Origin: Motiliproteus coralliicola
Lineage (GTDB): Bacteria > Pseudomonadota > Gammaproteobacteria > Pseudomonadales > Balneatricaceae
Length of the DNA: 64,000 bases
Direction of reading: 5' to 3'
Assembly (NCBI RefSeq): GCF_003345655.1
Contig: NZ_QQOH01000001.1
Coordinates: forward strand, 682,001 to 746,000
Positions 9,435-18,100 of the stretch are shown here, in pieces. The notes under the pieces are model-generated. The model saw only the letters and a program-made list of their open reading frames with translations, had not been told where the DNA came from and made no database searches. How positions within the stretch are numbered: position 1 is the first letter of the stretch; every line of letters begins with the position of its first letter. The translations under genes were made by a program, and so were the position numbers.

Positions 9435-9962
9435 ATGAAAACAACCCTAGTTATCAGCCTGATCGGCGAAGATCGTCCTGGTTTGGTGGAACTGCTTTCT
9501 CAACGGGTTTTGGAACTTCGCGGACATTGGCTCGCCAGTCAGTTCTGCCGTTTGCAGGGCCAATTTGCCGGCACCCTGCAGGTCAGGGTCGCCAAGGAAC
9601 ATAGCATGGCGCTGAAGCAGGGGCTGCAACAACTGCAAAGCCAGGGCTTGCAGGTGATGGTGGCCGACGCAAAACCGACGCGCCAGGTTCCAAACTACGG
9701 TTTACAGCTGAGGTTTGTCGGGCCGGATCGATGCGGCGTCATTGCGGAGATCAGCGAAGCGCTGCGCTCGTTGGGCGTATCGATCAATAGCCTCGACAGC
9801 CATTGCGAACCGGCGCCGATGAGTAACGAGTCGATCTTCCACGCCTGCTTCGACACCCTCGTGCCGGTATCGGTCAGTTGTGATCAGTTATCCCATGCCT
9901 TGGCAGAATTGGCGCCAGAGCTTCTACTGGATCTAGAATCAGTGGAAGCGGATGTCAGTTGA
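9435..9962 (+). CDS. GcvR-like ACT-domain regulator
   Basis: 175 residues with two ACT-type modules (about 1-75 and 85-165), each with a G-(E/P)-D-R-P/C-G start (I-G-E-D-R-P-G-L and V-G-P-D-R-C-G-V). This is the architecture of GcvR, which in E. coli binds glycine and antagonises GcvA at the glycine cleavage operon. Length is slightly below the E. coli protein (about 190). A role in glycine-responsive control would suit a chromosome with glyA/sdaA/sox genes 13 kb away, but gcv genes and gcvA are not in the window. Four tandem repeats precede the gene. A strong GGAGG lies about nine bases before the ATG. The next small gene begins just past its stop codon. Confidence 0.82.
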   Translation: MKTTLVISLIGEDRPGLVELLSQRVLELRGHWLASQFCRLQGQFAGTLQVRVAKEHSMALKQGLQQLQSQGLQVMVADAKPTRQVPNYGLQLRFVGPDRCGVIAEISEALRSLGVSINSLDSHCEPAPMSNESIFHACFDTLVPVSVSCDQLSHALAELAPELLLDLESVEADVS

Positions 9963-9984
9963 GCACAGATCAGACGGAGTCAGG

Positions 9985-10185
9985 ATGATGGATAACTACG
10001 ATTTTCGGGTCAGGTTAGTTGAGGAAGATCAGCCCTGTGATTATCGGGTTCGGTTAGCCGGTGATGACCAGCCCTACGATAACCTCGTATTGCTGGTATC
10101 CGGAGGGGAACGGGAAGACTATCGAGTCAGCGTGGTGGAGGACGACAGCCCCCATGATCTGGTCCTCAAGGTCGTTCGCTGGTAA
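9985..10185 (+). CDS. Miniprotein of 13-residue repeats, unknown function
   Basis: 66 residues from the ATG at 9985 (GGAG six bases upstream); an in-frame upstream start at 9952 would overlap the ACT gene by 11 bases. After M-M-D-N-Y the protein is four consecutive 13-residue units (codons beginning at 10000, 10039, 10078 and 10117) and a nine-residue fifth unit ending in R-W. The unit is D-(F/Y)-R-V-x-(L/V)-V-x-(D/E)-D-x-P-x, alternating hydrophobic and charged residues and then a D-x-P turn, as expected for a repeated beta hairpin. It is strongly acidic, with no signal peptide or membrane segment. I do not recognise the family. It is probably co-transcribed with the GcvR-like gene. Confidence 0.65.
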   Translation: MMDNYDFRVRLVEEDQPCDYRVRLAGDDQPYDNLVLLVSGGEREDYRVSVVEDDSPHDLVLKVVRW

Positions 10186-10209
10186 ACCATCGGCAACGCG
10201 TCCTTGGAA

Positions 10210-11262
10210 TCATCCGCTGGCCGATTTCTGTTGCCTGGCCTGACTGGGCGACAGACCGAAGTAATCCTTGTAGCAATGGCTGAAGTGGGTTGAGCTGACG
10301 AACCCGCTGGCCAAGGCGATATTGGCAATCGAATCGCTTCCCTGTAACAGCAGGCGGCGGGCATGGGTGATTCGAAGCTCGAGGTAGTAGCGCGAAGGGC
10401 TGCTGCTGAGATGGCTCTGAAACAGCCGCTCAACCTGACGACGGGATACCCCGGCTAATGATGCCAATTCATCGATGCTCAGCGGCTCCTCGATATTAGA
10501 TCCCATCAGCTGCAGCAGGTCTTTGAGGGGCTCGGGAAAGCTGGCTTCTTCATCACTTTGCACCGGCTGTTGATCACGGTTTTCCGCCACCTGGTCGCTG
10601 CTGAGGATTTCGCGGATCGCACGAACCGTGTCCCGACCTTGGCTGCGTTCGATCAGGGCCAGCATCATATCCAACGCGCTACTCGGCCCCGCACTGGTGG
10701 CGCGGCCCTCGGTGATGACACAGACCTGATCCGACAATCGCACCTTCGGGAAGTGTTCGCGCATAAACGCATGGTTATCCGGATGCAGGGCGCATTCCTG
10801 CTCGTCAAGCAAGCCGGCTTGGGCCAGCGGCACGGCACCGTTCCAAAGCGCCCCCAGCACCGTGCCGGATCTCGCCACGGTCTTGAGTTTCTGGCTCAGA
10901 ACCGAATTTTCCCGCAACGAACAGCGGAACCCGCCGCAGACGATCAGCATCTGAAGCGCCTGATCTCCGTCTACCGGCAACTGGTCGATACGGCCGTTGG
11001 TTGAGATATTGATACCCAGGTCGCTTTTCACCGTTAGCGAACCCATCCCGTAGGTGCTGAACTCAAATAACGGCGTCGCGCGGACCAGATTAGCGGTTAC
11101 CAAGGCATCGACGGCGGCGGTAAAGGCCATTAGCGAGAAGTGTTCTTGCAGCACAAAACCCACCCGGATCACCGACACGGATGTCTGATCTGCGGGTAAG
11201 AAGGCGCTGTTGGTATTGCGCATACTGTCGCTGAAATGGCGTTTGTCTTTTTGATCCTGCAT
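10210..11262 (-). CDS. GlxA/GbdR-type AraC-family regulator
   Basis: About 350 residues from the ATG at 11262; a TTG at 11277 is a weaker alternative. N-terminal DJ-1/PfpI-like (GATase-1) sensing domain (about 35-210) with V-C-G-G-F around 110 and no catalytic cysteine in the usual nucleophile elbow (A-L-W-N-G). C-terminal double helix-turn-helix AraC domain (about 240-345) with S-R-R-Q-V-E-R-L-F and the second motif I-A-L-A-S-G-F-V-S-S-T-H-F-S. Relatives include GbdR, CdhR and ArgR of pseudomonads, which respond to quaternary amines and amino acids. It is divergent from the TRAP transporter genes, which are its most likely target. The sarcosine operon further along is a second possibility by analogy with GbdR. 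Confidence 0.88.
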   Translation of the reverse strand: MQDQKDKRHFSDSMRNTNSAFLPADQTSVSVIRVGFVLQEHFSLMAFTAAVDALVTANLVRATPLFEFSTYGMGSLTVKSDLGINISTNGRIDQLPVDGDQALQMLIVCGGFRCSLRENSVLSQKLKTVARSGTVLGALWNGAVPLAQAGLLDEQECALHPDNHAFMREHFPKVRLSDQVCVITEGRATSAGPSSALDMMLALIERSQGRDTVRAIREILSSDQVAENRDQQPVQSDEEASFPEPLKDLLQLMGSNIEEPLSIDELASLAGVSRRQVERLFQSHLSSSPSRYYLELRITHARRLLLQGSDSIANIALASGFVSSTHFSHCYKDYFGLSPSQARQQKSASG

Positions 11263-11333
11263 CGCTCCGGCCCTCAACTGCTACAGCGGATATTACCCCT
11301 GAATTATATCGCAGAACAGAGAAGGGCAATTAA

Positions 11334-11490
11334 ACGTAAATAGTTGTTCGAAGATGTAAACGGTTAATTACATAAGTATCTATAAGTTGTAATTGTCTAT
11401 TTACAAAATCTTGACGTAAATAGCTTGGTAATGGTTTTTGAGTTGTAAAAACAGCGTTATAGAGCGGCTTGTTATTTCTTGTTTACATCT
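11334..11490. promoter_or_regulatory. Divergent control region with repeated TGTAAA-type elements
   Basis: This AT-rich 430-base region separates the GlxA-type regulator from the TRAP operon. It holds ACGTAAATAG twice (11334-11343 and 11414-11423, 80 bases apart) and a perfect inverted pair, AGATGTAAAC (11352-11361) and GTTTACATCT (11481-11490). These are candidate sites for the divergently encoded AraC-type regulator and could allow looping. Confidence 0.5.
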
Positions 11491-11694
11491 CAAAACAACT
11501 CACTTTATTTGAAATAAATTCGCTGTTTTTCGTGGGGTGGCACATTGCGTCAGTGAGGGTTATAAAAATTAAGCGCCGACGATGGAAAGGGGACGGAGAA
11601 TAAGAAAACGAGTTCATCCGCCCGCTTTTAATTAAGCAACTCCTTCGCGATGCAAAATAAAAATAACCATCTACAGAATGATGTGGAGCATACC

Positions 11695-12702
11695 ATGAAG
11701 AAACTGTTTAACCGCTTCAACCTCAAAGCCATTACCGCAGGAACGTTGATGATTGGCGCTACGCTGGCAACCTCAGCCCAGGCCGCCACTACGTTGCGGA
11801 TTGCCACTACCCATGCCCCTGACCAGTATGCTTCCGAAGTGATGCGCCAGATTAAGAAAGATCTGGAGGGCGCCGGTGTCGATCTCAAAGTCAAACTTCA
11901 TATGGCCAGTCAGCTGGGATCCGGTGAACAGCTGATGGGCGAGGCGGTTCGCGGCAGCATCGATATTGTTCACGCCTTCGTCTACAGCCACAAAGATCCG
12001 GTGCTGGAGATCAATTCACTGCCGTACCTGGTCTCCAGTTACGATGAGATGGAAAAGGTATTCAGCCCGGGCTCCAACTTCTACAACCTGTTCGATCAGC
12101 GCATGGACCGCCTGGGTTTGAAACTGTTGGGCGTAACTGGTGAAGGCTTTATCGGTGTGATGTCATCGTCCAAGCCGGACAATTACCAATCCACCGACGC
12201 CAAGGGCCAGAATGTTCGCGTCTGGAGCGCCCAGGCGGCCAAGCTGGCAACCCATGACCTGGGTTATACCACCACCACCATCGACTGGGGTGATGCCTTC
12301 CCGGCGATTCAGCAAGGGGTGGTTGACGGCATGATTGGTGCGACGCCTGAGGCGACCTACACCACCTTCAAAGAAGCCATCAGTCACTACGTACCTTACA
12401 ACGCCTTCGTCGAGAATACCGCTTACTACGCCAGCAAAAAGACCTGGGAAAGAAAGTTGAACGACGAGCAGCGTAAGGTTGTCGCCGACGTGTTCGCCAA
12501 AGCGGCCGCCACCTTTGTCGATTGGAGTCGGGAGAACGATCTGGCCAACCTGAAGAAGCTGGAAGCCTTTGGTGTTGAGATTCTGCCGCTGAGCGATGCT
12601 GAGCGCAGTGCGATCGCCCAGAAGATCCGTACCCAAACCTGGCCGAAGCTGGAAGAGCGCCTGGGTAAAGAGGTGCTGGATCAGGTTGTCGCGGATATCT
12701 GA
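11695..12702 (+). CDS. dctP: TRAP transporter substrate-binding protein (DctP family)
   Basis: 335 residues from the ATG at 11695, which has GGAG just upstream; an earlier ATG at 11650 would spoil the signal peptide. A classic Sec signal ends at A-Q-A near residue 30. The mature part carries the DctP fold, including the region around R-V-W-S-A-Q-A-A-K where the family's conserved arginine meets the substrate carboxylate. It captures a probably anionic organic solute in the periplasm and delivers it to the DctQM permease encoded next. Substrate is not predictable from sequence. A stable intercistronic hairpin follows, which usually keeps the binding protein in excess over the permease. Confidence 0.93.
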   Translation: MKKLFNRFNLKAITAGTLMIGATLATSAQAATTLRIATTHAPDQYASEVMRQIKKDLEGAGVDLKVKLHMASQLGSGEQLMGEAVRGSIDIVHAFVYSHKDPVLEINSLPYLVSSYDEMEKVFSPGSNFYNLFDQRMDRLGLKLLGVTGEGFIGVMSSSKPDNYQSTDAKGQNVRVWSAQAAKLATHDLGYTTTTIDWGDAFPAIQQGVVDGMIGATPEATYTTFKEAISHYVPYNAFVENTAYYASKKTWERKLNDEQRKVVADVFAKAAATFVDWSRENDLANLKKLEAFGVEILPLSDAERSAIAQKIRTQTWPKLEERLGKEVLDQVVADI

Positions 12703-12728
12703 TAGCCACGAATCCTAGCGCTTCGTTT

Positions 12729-12757
12729 GGGCCATCCGTGTTTCAACGTGATGGCCC
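12729..12757 (+). promoter_or_regulatory. Intercistronic hairpin between dctP and dctQ
   Basis: GGGCCATC (12729-12736) pairs with GATGGCCC (12750-12757). No long U tract follows, so it probably stabilises the upstream mRNA or attenuates rather than terminates. Confidence 0.55.
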
Positions 12758-12850
12758 GTCTTCCTGACTGATCCTGATTCGAACAACGATCTGTTTAATC
12801 GACAGGGGATCAGACTCTTGCCTGCACAATAATGAATACAAGGGTGGGGT

Positions 12851-13399
12851 ATGCATTTAAATATACCGAAACCGATCGGCGGGCTGGTAAATATTCTTCT
12901 ACGGGCCAAAGAATATTTTCTGGCTGCAGCCAGCCTGGTGATGGCTGCAGTTTTCTTCTGCGTCGTAATTTTACGTTACCTATTTGATGCGGATCTATTT
13001 GCCTACGAAGAGTGGGTGCTGATGATCGCCTTTTGGGTTTACTTTCTGGGCGGCGCAATGGGTAGCTATGAGAATACCCACGTCAAAGCCGACTTCCTTT
13101 TATCGTTAATCGATAACCTCAGAACCAAATGGATCGTGATTAATATCACGCTGTTTGTTGAAGTACTGATTGGTTGCGTACTGACCTACTGGGGTTGGTT
13201 GATGCTGATGGAGGAGGTCAATTACTACCCGGATTGGCAAACCACCACCGGTCTGGGATTGCCTTTTGCGATCCCCAAATTGGGCATCTTTCTCGGCTTT
13301 GTGTTGATGACCTTCTACACCGCGCTGCACCTGTATAGCGGTTTACGCGATGGCCCGACCGAAGAATGGGAGGCCGATGAGGCACCGCCCCATCTGTAG
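12851..13399 (+). CDS. dctQ: TRAP transporter small permease (DctQ family)
   Basis: 182 residues with four predicted transmembrane helices (about 28-48, 60-78, 100-120 and 140-160). The DctQ signature, a conserved E-E-W segment followed by F-W-V-Y-F-L-G-G-A, is present in the second helix region. It is the small membrane subunit that links the binding protein to the large DctM channel in the inner membrane. It sits 148 bases after dctP and is followed by dctM, the canonical P-Q-M order. AAGG lies about seven bases before the ATG. Confidence 0.92.
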   Translation: MHLNIPKPIGGLVNILLRAKEYFLAAASLVMAAVFFCVVILRYLFDADLFAYEEWVLMIAFWVYFLGGAMGSYENTHVKADFLLSLIDNLRTKWIVINITLFVEVLIGCVLTYWGWLMLMEEVNYYPDWQTTTGLGLPFAIPKLGIFLGFVLMTFYTALHLYSGLRDGPTEEWEADEAPPHL

Positions 13400-13538
13400 C
13401 CCGGTCCGTCACCGTTGATAGGGCGGTTGCTAATCCGCTGCTCGATCCCGTTATCCCAAGCTTTTCAACGCCTGAATGCCGTACAGCTTTCCTATTTTGG
13501 CGAGCTGCGTGTCGGGCTTTGCAAAACGGAAAATTATT

Positions 13539-14828
13539 ATGCTTATTTTGCTGACACTTCTGGTGATCTGCCTGGCGCTGGTGGCCGGTATTCCGGTGCC
13601 GTTCGCCTTCGGCCTGGCATTGATCTATATGTCGTTGACCGGCGACCACGATCCGGCCGGTTTTCTCACTTCTGGCCACTGGCGCATGAACGTGCTGGTG
13701 CTGCTGGCCATCCCGCTGTTTATCATGGCGGGCACCATCATGGAGCGCGGCAAGATTGCGCAGCCGCTGGTGGAACTGGCCGAACTGTTTGTGGGCCGCT
13801 TTAAAGGCGGTATGGCTTATACCTCGGTGGGTGCCAGTGCGGTATTCGGCTCCATCGCCGGTAGCGCCACCGCAACCCTGACCTGTATCGGCAGCATCAT
13901 GATGCCGCAGCTTCGCAAGGCCAATTACCCCGAAGGGCTGTCGGCCGCGCTGATCACCAACGCGGCGCCGTTGGGACTGCTGATCCCGCCCAGTGCGATC
14001 CAGATCATCTATGCCTGGGTAACCCGCCAATCGGTACTGAAGTGTTTTCTGGCCACCATCGTGCCGGGAATGATCCTGGTGGTGCTGCTGTGTATCGTCA
14101 ACTACGTGATGCTGCGCAAACACAAGGATATCAAGGTGATGCCCCGCTCGGATGACATGGTGGGCGACGTGGTGAAAAAGTCCCGCTTCGCGCTGCCGGC
14201 GCTGCTGATGCCGTTTATGATTCTTGGCGGCATCTACGGCGGTATCATGACGCCGACCGAAGCGGCGGGTATCGCGGTGATCTATGCCATTCCAGTCGGG
14301 TTCTTTATCTATAAGGGCCTTAATGTCAGCAACTTCAAAGAAGCCCTGGTGCAATCGGCCACCACCACCGGTGTGGTGATGGTGATGTTCTTTATGGTGA
14401 TGATCGTCAGCCGACTGTTTATCTTCGAAGACATCCCTGAATTGGCTAAAGAGCTGATCTTCTCGGTGTCCGACAACCCGATCATCGTGCTGATCATGAT
14501 TAACGTGGTGATGATCCTGGTGGGGATGCTGATGGACGATGTCAGCGGCGTGCTGCTGGCGTCACCGCTGCTGTTCCCGATCGTGTTGGAGTTGGGGGTT
14601 GACCCGATTCAGTTTGCTGCCATTGTCGGCGTCAACCTGGGGATGGGTAATATCACCCCACCGACCGCGCCGCTGTTGTATCTAGGCTCACGTGTAACTC
14701 AGGTGCCGGTCAAGGCGATGCTGTACCCAACGCTGATGATGATCCTGTTCGCATGGATCCCGACCCTACTGATCACCACCTATGTGCCGGAAGTATCACT
14801 GTTCCTGCCGAACTGGTTGATGGGATAA
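13539..14828 (+). CDS. dctM: TRAP transporter large permease (DctM family)
   Basis: 429 residues from the ATG at 13539, which gives the normal hydrophobic start M-L-I-L-L-T-L-L; an upstream start at 13476 would add a poorly conserved leader. About 12 transmembrane helices with DctM motifs: M-A-G-T-I-M-E-R-G, the G-S-I-A-G-S-A-T-A-T repeat and the second-half N-L-G-M-G-N-I-T-P-P-T-A-P sodium-site motif. It catalyses Na+-coupled uptake of the substrate delivered by DctP. It is the last gene of the operon and a terminator-like hairpin follows. Confidence 0.94.
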   Translation: MLILLTLLVICLALVAGIPVPFAFGLALIYMSLTGDHDPAGFLTSGHWRMNVLVLLAIPLFIMAGTIMERGKIAQPLVELAELFVGRFKGGMAYTSVGASAVFGSIAGSATATLTCIGSIMMPQLRKANYPEGLSAALITNAAPLGLLIPPSAIQIIYAWVTRQSVLKCFLATIVPGMILVVLLCIVNYVMLRKHKDIKVMPRSDDMVGDVVKKSRFALPALLMPFMILGGIYGGIMTPTEAAGIAVIYAIPVGFFIYKGLNVSNFKEALVQSATTTGVVMVMFFMVMIVSRLFIFEDIPELAKELIFSVSDNPIIVLIMINVVMILVGMLMDDVSGVLLASPLLFPIVLELGVDPIQFAAIVGVNLGMGNITPPTAPLLYLGSRVTQVPVKAMLYPTLMMILFAWIPTLLITTYVPEVSLFLPNWLMG

Positions 14829-14861
14829 CCCTAGCTGACGGAACTTCCCATAGTCTGGCAA

Positions 14862-14905
14862 CCGCCCGCTCCTTCATTTTGGAGGAGTAGGGCGGCGTCG
14901 CTTTT
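14862..14905 (+). terminator. Probable terminator of the TRAP operon
   Basis: CCGCCC (14862-14867) and GGGCGG (14890-14895) enclose an inner CTCC/GGAG pairing, followed by CGTCGCTTTTC. The U tract is short and slightly displaced. Confidence 0.55.
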
Positions 14906-15248
14906 CTTATGCTTAAAGCCAATATCTGCAATAACCCAAAACAATCTGTTGAACAAGGATCTATGAGAGGCTGGTTTCGCCCAAAAGCGGACATTGGGGC
15001 AACGCTTGTTAGGAGTCTCCTATCAACACTCTTCTGTCGCTGACGATCCATCTGCTAGGGATCTTCTGAATAAACCTATTTTCCAGTAAGCGGACGTTGG
15101 TCCAATTGAAGCCGATGGAACGAACTACGTGACGATTCTCGTGGTCTGTCCCTTATCGCCCGAACCTCAGACCGTGTATACTCCGCGCCTTCTTGCTTTT
15201 TCGCCCACAGGGCGTACCGCGTTAACTCCTCCATTCCGGATTCTGACT
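14906..15248. other. Intergenic stretch before ybiT
   Basis: About 340 bases with no convincing gene. It contains AAGCGGACATT and AAGCGGACGTT elements related to degenerate intergenic GTCCGCTTTGGGG motifs also found near 17090 and 18005. The last part must hold the ybiT promoter. Confidence 0.4.
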
Positions 15249-16841
15249 GTGCTGACCACCGCAAATCTCGCCATCCAATTTGGCGCCAAACCCCTCTTTG
15301 AAAATGTTTCCGTCAAGTTCGGCGATGGCAACCGCTACGGCCTAATCGGCGCCAACGGTTGCGGCAAATCCACCCTGATGAAGATTCTCGGCGGCGATCT
15401 GGAACCCAGTGTCGGTAACGTCTCCAAGGGACCGCACGAACGGATCGGCAAACTGAAGCAGGACCAGTTCGCCTACGAGAAATACAGCGTGGTAGACACC
15501 GTGATCATGGGCCACGAGGAGCTGTGGGCAATCAAAGCGGAACGCGACGCCATCTACGCCAAGGCGGAGATGAGCGAGGCCGACGGTATCCGCGCCGGCG
15601 AACTGGAGGCGGAATTTGCTGAGCTCGACGGCTACACCGCCGAGTCCCGTGCGGGTGAACTGCTGCTGGGGGTGGGGATTCCGCTGGAGCAGCACTTCGG
15701 CCCGATGAGCGAAGTGGCGCCCGGCTGGAAACTGCGGGTGCTGCTGGCGCAGGTGCTGTTCTCGGAACCTGACATCATGCTGCTGGACGAGCCCACCAAC
15801 AACCTCGACATCCACACCATCCACTGGCTGGAAGGGGTGCTCAACGCCCGCACCTGCACCATGATCATCATCTCCCACGACCGTCACTTCCTGAACAGCG
15901 TCTGCACCCACATGGCGGATCTGGATTACGGCGAATTGCAACTGTTCCCGGGCTCCTACGATGAATACATGACCGCAGCGACCCAGGCCCGTGAACGGCT
16001 GCTAGCCGATAACGCCAAGAAGAAGGCTCAGATCGCCGAACTGCGCACCTTTGTCAGCCGCTTCTCTGCCAACGCTTCCAAGTCGAAGCAAGCTACCTCG
16101 CGCGCCAAGCAGATCGACAAGATACAGCTCGAGGAGGTTAAACCCTCCAGCCGCCAGAACCCCTTTATCCGCTTCGAGCAAGATAAAAAGCTGCACCGAC
16201 TGGCGCTGGAAGTGGAAGGACTCGGCAAGTCCTATGATGAAGCCCTGTTCAGCGGCCTCGACCTGATGGTCGAAGTCGGTGAACGCATCGCTATCATCGG
16301 GCCCAACGGAATCGGCAAAACCACCCTGCTGCGCTGCCTAGCCGGTGATCTCACCCCCAGTGCCGGTAGCATCAAGTGGTCGGAAAACGTCGCCATGGGC
16401 TACTACGCCCAGGATCACGCCGCCGACTTCGAGATAGACAAGACCCTGCTCGACTGGATGGGGCAATGGGGCAAAGAGGGGGACGACGAACAGGTGATCC
16501 GCGGTACCCTCGGCCGGCTGCTGTTTTCGCAAAAGGAGATCGATAAGTCGGTCACGGTGATCTCCGGTGGGGAACAGGGGCGGATGCTGTTCGGCAAGAT
16601 GATGCTGCAACGCCCCAACGTGCTGGTGCTGGACGAACCTACCAACCACCTGGATATGGAATCGATCGAGTCACTCAATCTGGCACTGGAAAACTACTCC
16701 GGCACGCTGCTGTTTGTCAGCCACGATCGTGAGTTTGTTTCCTCACTGGCGACCCGCATCATCGAGCTGACCCCCACCGGCATCAACGACTTCCACGGCA
16801 GCTACGACGACTACCTGAAGAGTCAGGGCGTGGAGGGATGA
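15249..16841 (+). CDS. ybiT: ABC-F family ATPase YbiT
   Basis: 530 residues from the GTG at 15249, exactly the length of E. coli YbiT and matching its N-terminus ([11 protein letters not shown]); the open frame reaches back to 15129 without homology. Two ATP-binding cassettes with Walker A motifs G-A-N-G-C-G-K-S-T and G-P-N-G-I-G-K-T-T, and Walker B sites [10 protein letters not shown] and [10 protein letters not shown]. The inter-domain linker is the charged [16 protein letters not shown] segment. There are no membrane domains. ABC-F proteins act on the ribosome, resolving stalled or drug-bound translation. It stands alone. Confidence 0.96.
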   Translation: MLTTANLAIQFGAKPLFENVSVKFGDGNRYGLIGANGCGKSTLMKILGGDLEPSVGNVSKGPHERIGKLKQDQFAYEKYSVVDTVIMGHEELWAIKAERDAIYAKAEMSEADGIRAGELEAEFAELDGYTAESRAGELLLGVGIPLEQHFGPMSEVAPGWKLRVLLAQVLFSEPDIMLLDEPTNNLDIHTIHWLEGVLNARTCTMIIISHDRHFLNSVCTHMADLDYGELQLFPGSYDEYMTAATQARERLLADNAKKKAQIAELRTFVSRFSANASKSKQATSRAKQIDKIQLEEVKPSSRQNPFIRFEQDKKLHRLALEVEGLGKSYDEALFSGLDLMVEVGERIAIIGPNGIGKTTLLRCLAGDLTPSAGSIKWSENVAMGYYAQDHAADFEIDKTLLDWMGQWGKEGDDEQVIRGTLGRLLFSQKEIDKSVTVISGGEQGRMLFGKMMLQRPNVLVLDEPTNHLDMESIESLNLALENYSGTLLFVSHDREFVSSLATRIIELTPTGINDFHGSYDDYLKSQGVEG

Positions 16842-16961
16842 GTCGTACCGCCCTGTTCGCCGATGTGCAGAATCTCCTGCGTTTAGATTACGAGAAAATT
16901 CTACTTTTGAGCACCGCTGTTTTCGGGGGGATTACCGTTCGTCGCAACCAACATACCGGCA

Positions 16962-17084
16962 ATGGTTTACTTGTTGGCCTTTTGCTTGATCTCTTTCGTT
17001 GTATGCCTAGTTGGTGTCGGAATCTGGGCTGCTATTGAGCTGTACTGTCGCGAGCATTTTTTTAAGTCAATAATCAAGGCTTGA
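16962..17084 (+). CDS. Possible 40-residue single-pass membrane peptide
   Basis: ATG at 16962 opens a 40-codon frame reading M-V-Y-L-L-A-F-C-L-I-S-F, continuing hydrophobic to about residue 28, then a charged tail (E-L-Y-C-R-E-H-F-F-K-S-I-I-K-A). The layout, one membrane helix plus a basic amphipathic end, is that of many real small membrane proteins. No good ribosome-binding site precedes the ATG, so the call is weak. An overlapping frame from 16838 (66 codons, touching the ybiT stop) is an alternative but looks less protein-like. Confidence 0.25.
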   Translation: MVYLLAFCLISFVVCLVGVGIWAAIELYCREHFFKSIIKA

Positions 17085-17170
17085 GCGTCCGGTTTGGGGC
17101 GGCAACTGCCTTCTAGTTATCGAGGGTTTCAGGTGGCACTGACCAACACAAAGCAGCCGCTGGCGACTCA

Positions 17171-17251
17171 GCGATAACGATAGTGTAAGGGGCCGAGCGT
17201 TAGCGAGGTCCCAGCGACCGAAGGGAGCAACTTAACACCCTTGTTATGAGC
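17171..17251 (-). repeat. Integron attC recombination site
   Basis: Read on the minus strand, the site starts with CTCATAAC (containing the stop codon of the cassette gene) and ends with CGTTATCG, the R''/R' arms. Inside, GTGTTAAG and CTTACAC form the L''/L' arms with one unpaired extrahelical base, as in folded attC sites. The centre is a variable palindrome-like stretch. Size (about 80 bases) and layout match attC. Confidence 0.8.
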
Positions 17252-17590
17252 CACCTTTTTCAACCTCAAATTGATCTGGAAATACAGCGAGCCCGTGACC
17301 CATTACTTCATCACCTGACCGCCACTCTTTTTCTACAAGAACTGAATTATCAGTATTTATATGGACAACGGAGAAAACTTCACCAATAAAGGACTTTAAC
17401 TCTTCCACTTCATCTTCTGGTAGAGGTGCCAATATTCTTTCATCGACTTTTAGGACTCGAATATCATCGCCTAGACGCACTTCATTTCCGTGTTTGTCCG
17501 TGGAGAACTCTTTGCTCTTTCCATAAGGACTTTCAGTATGTTCGATCATTTCCATTTCAATCCTTTTTAGAAACTTCTAAAGCTCATAAC
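17178..17590 (-). mobile_element. Lone integron gene cassette
   Basis: The unit on the minus strand runs from a GTTATGAGC junction (17582-17590) through one promoterless-looking gene to its attC site at 17171-17251. This is the structure of one integron cassette, about 410 bases. No IntI integrase, attI or neighbouring cassette is visible, so it may be a cassette captured at a secondary site or the remains of an array. Confidence 0.72.
17244..17555 (-). CDS. Integron cassette protein of unknown function
   Basis: 103 residues, rich in Glu/Asp/Val, with no signal peptide or membrane segment. The segment G-D-D-I-R-V-L-K-V-D-E and the following G-E-V-F-S-V-V-H-I-N-T-D-N-S-V-L-V-E-K-E-W suggest a small beta-barrel of the KOW/SH3-like kind. 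This is inference from pattern, not a recognised family. The DNA is more AT-rich than its surroundings. The stop codon lies inside the attC R'' arm and the coding strand has the attC directly after it, both normal for cassettes. AAGG upstream of the ATG gives a plausible ribosome-binding site. Two start codons (Met1, Met3) are possible. Confidence 0.72.
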   Translation of the reverse strand: MEMIEHTESPYGKSKEFSTDKHGNEVRLGDDIRVLKVDERILAPLPEDEVEELKSFIGEVFSVVHINTDNSVLVEKEWRSGDEVMGHGLAVFPDQFEVEKGGS

Positions 17591-18100
17591 AGCTTTATTC
17601 TTGTGCGCGCTCGTTTTGCCATATCGATGTCCTGAATACAGGTTGGCAAGTAGCTGAATAGAAAGGAAGATTAGAAAACACCTGTCATCTTCCTCCTATG
17701 AAAACGAGCATGCGCATATATCTTGATGGGGTGGCACAGTATCTCGGTGCCTGCTTTCCCTAAGGCACTGATCATGCAGGATTTGATGGAAACTTGCCAG
17801 GGCAAGCCGTGCAGCCCGTTTTGGCAAAACGTGCGTCTTTTTCTCAGCCCTTTAGATATGCTGTATTCATGACCAGTAGTCGTTAATCTTCCGCATGCTC
17901 TGTGATATCGCTTTTGGACACGCAGTTGTCATAACCAAGCAGACCGCATGTCCACTTTCAGGCTCAGACTGATTGTCCAGGGGGAGGAAACTTAAAGTGG
18001 CAGCTTTGGGGCGATAGCTGCCTGCTAGCCTGCCTGAAGCTGATTCTCACTTTGACCCAATTGATGGCGCTCCATAGTTCGAATGTTCGGTTCGGCTTAG
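17591..18100. other. Gene-poor stretch beside the cassette
   Basis: About 510 bases with no credible reading frame. Near 18000-18030 is TGGCAGCTTTGGGGCGATAG, related to TCCGGTTTGGGGCGGCAAC at about 17088, so degenerate copies of one intergenic motif lie on both sides of the cassette. Confidence 0.4.

Noticed and set aside
13218-14354. 378-codon antisense frame over dctQ/dctM
   Set aside because: Translation is low-complexity and the sense strand is an unambiguous TRAP permease.
16838-17038. 66-codon frame overlapping the ybiT stop
   Set aside because: Composition is not protein-like and no homology is apparent; the overlapping 40-codon membrane frame is somewhat more plausible.
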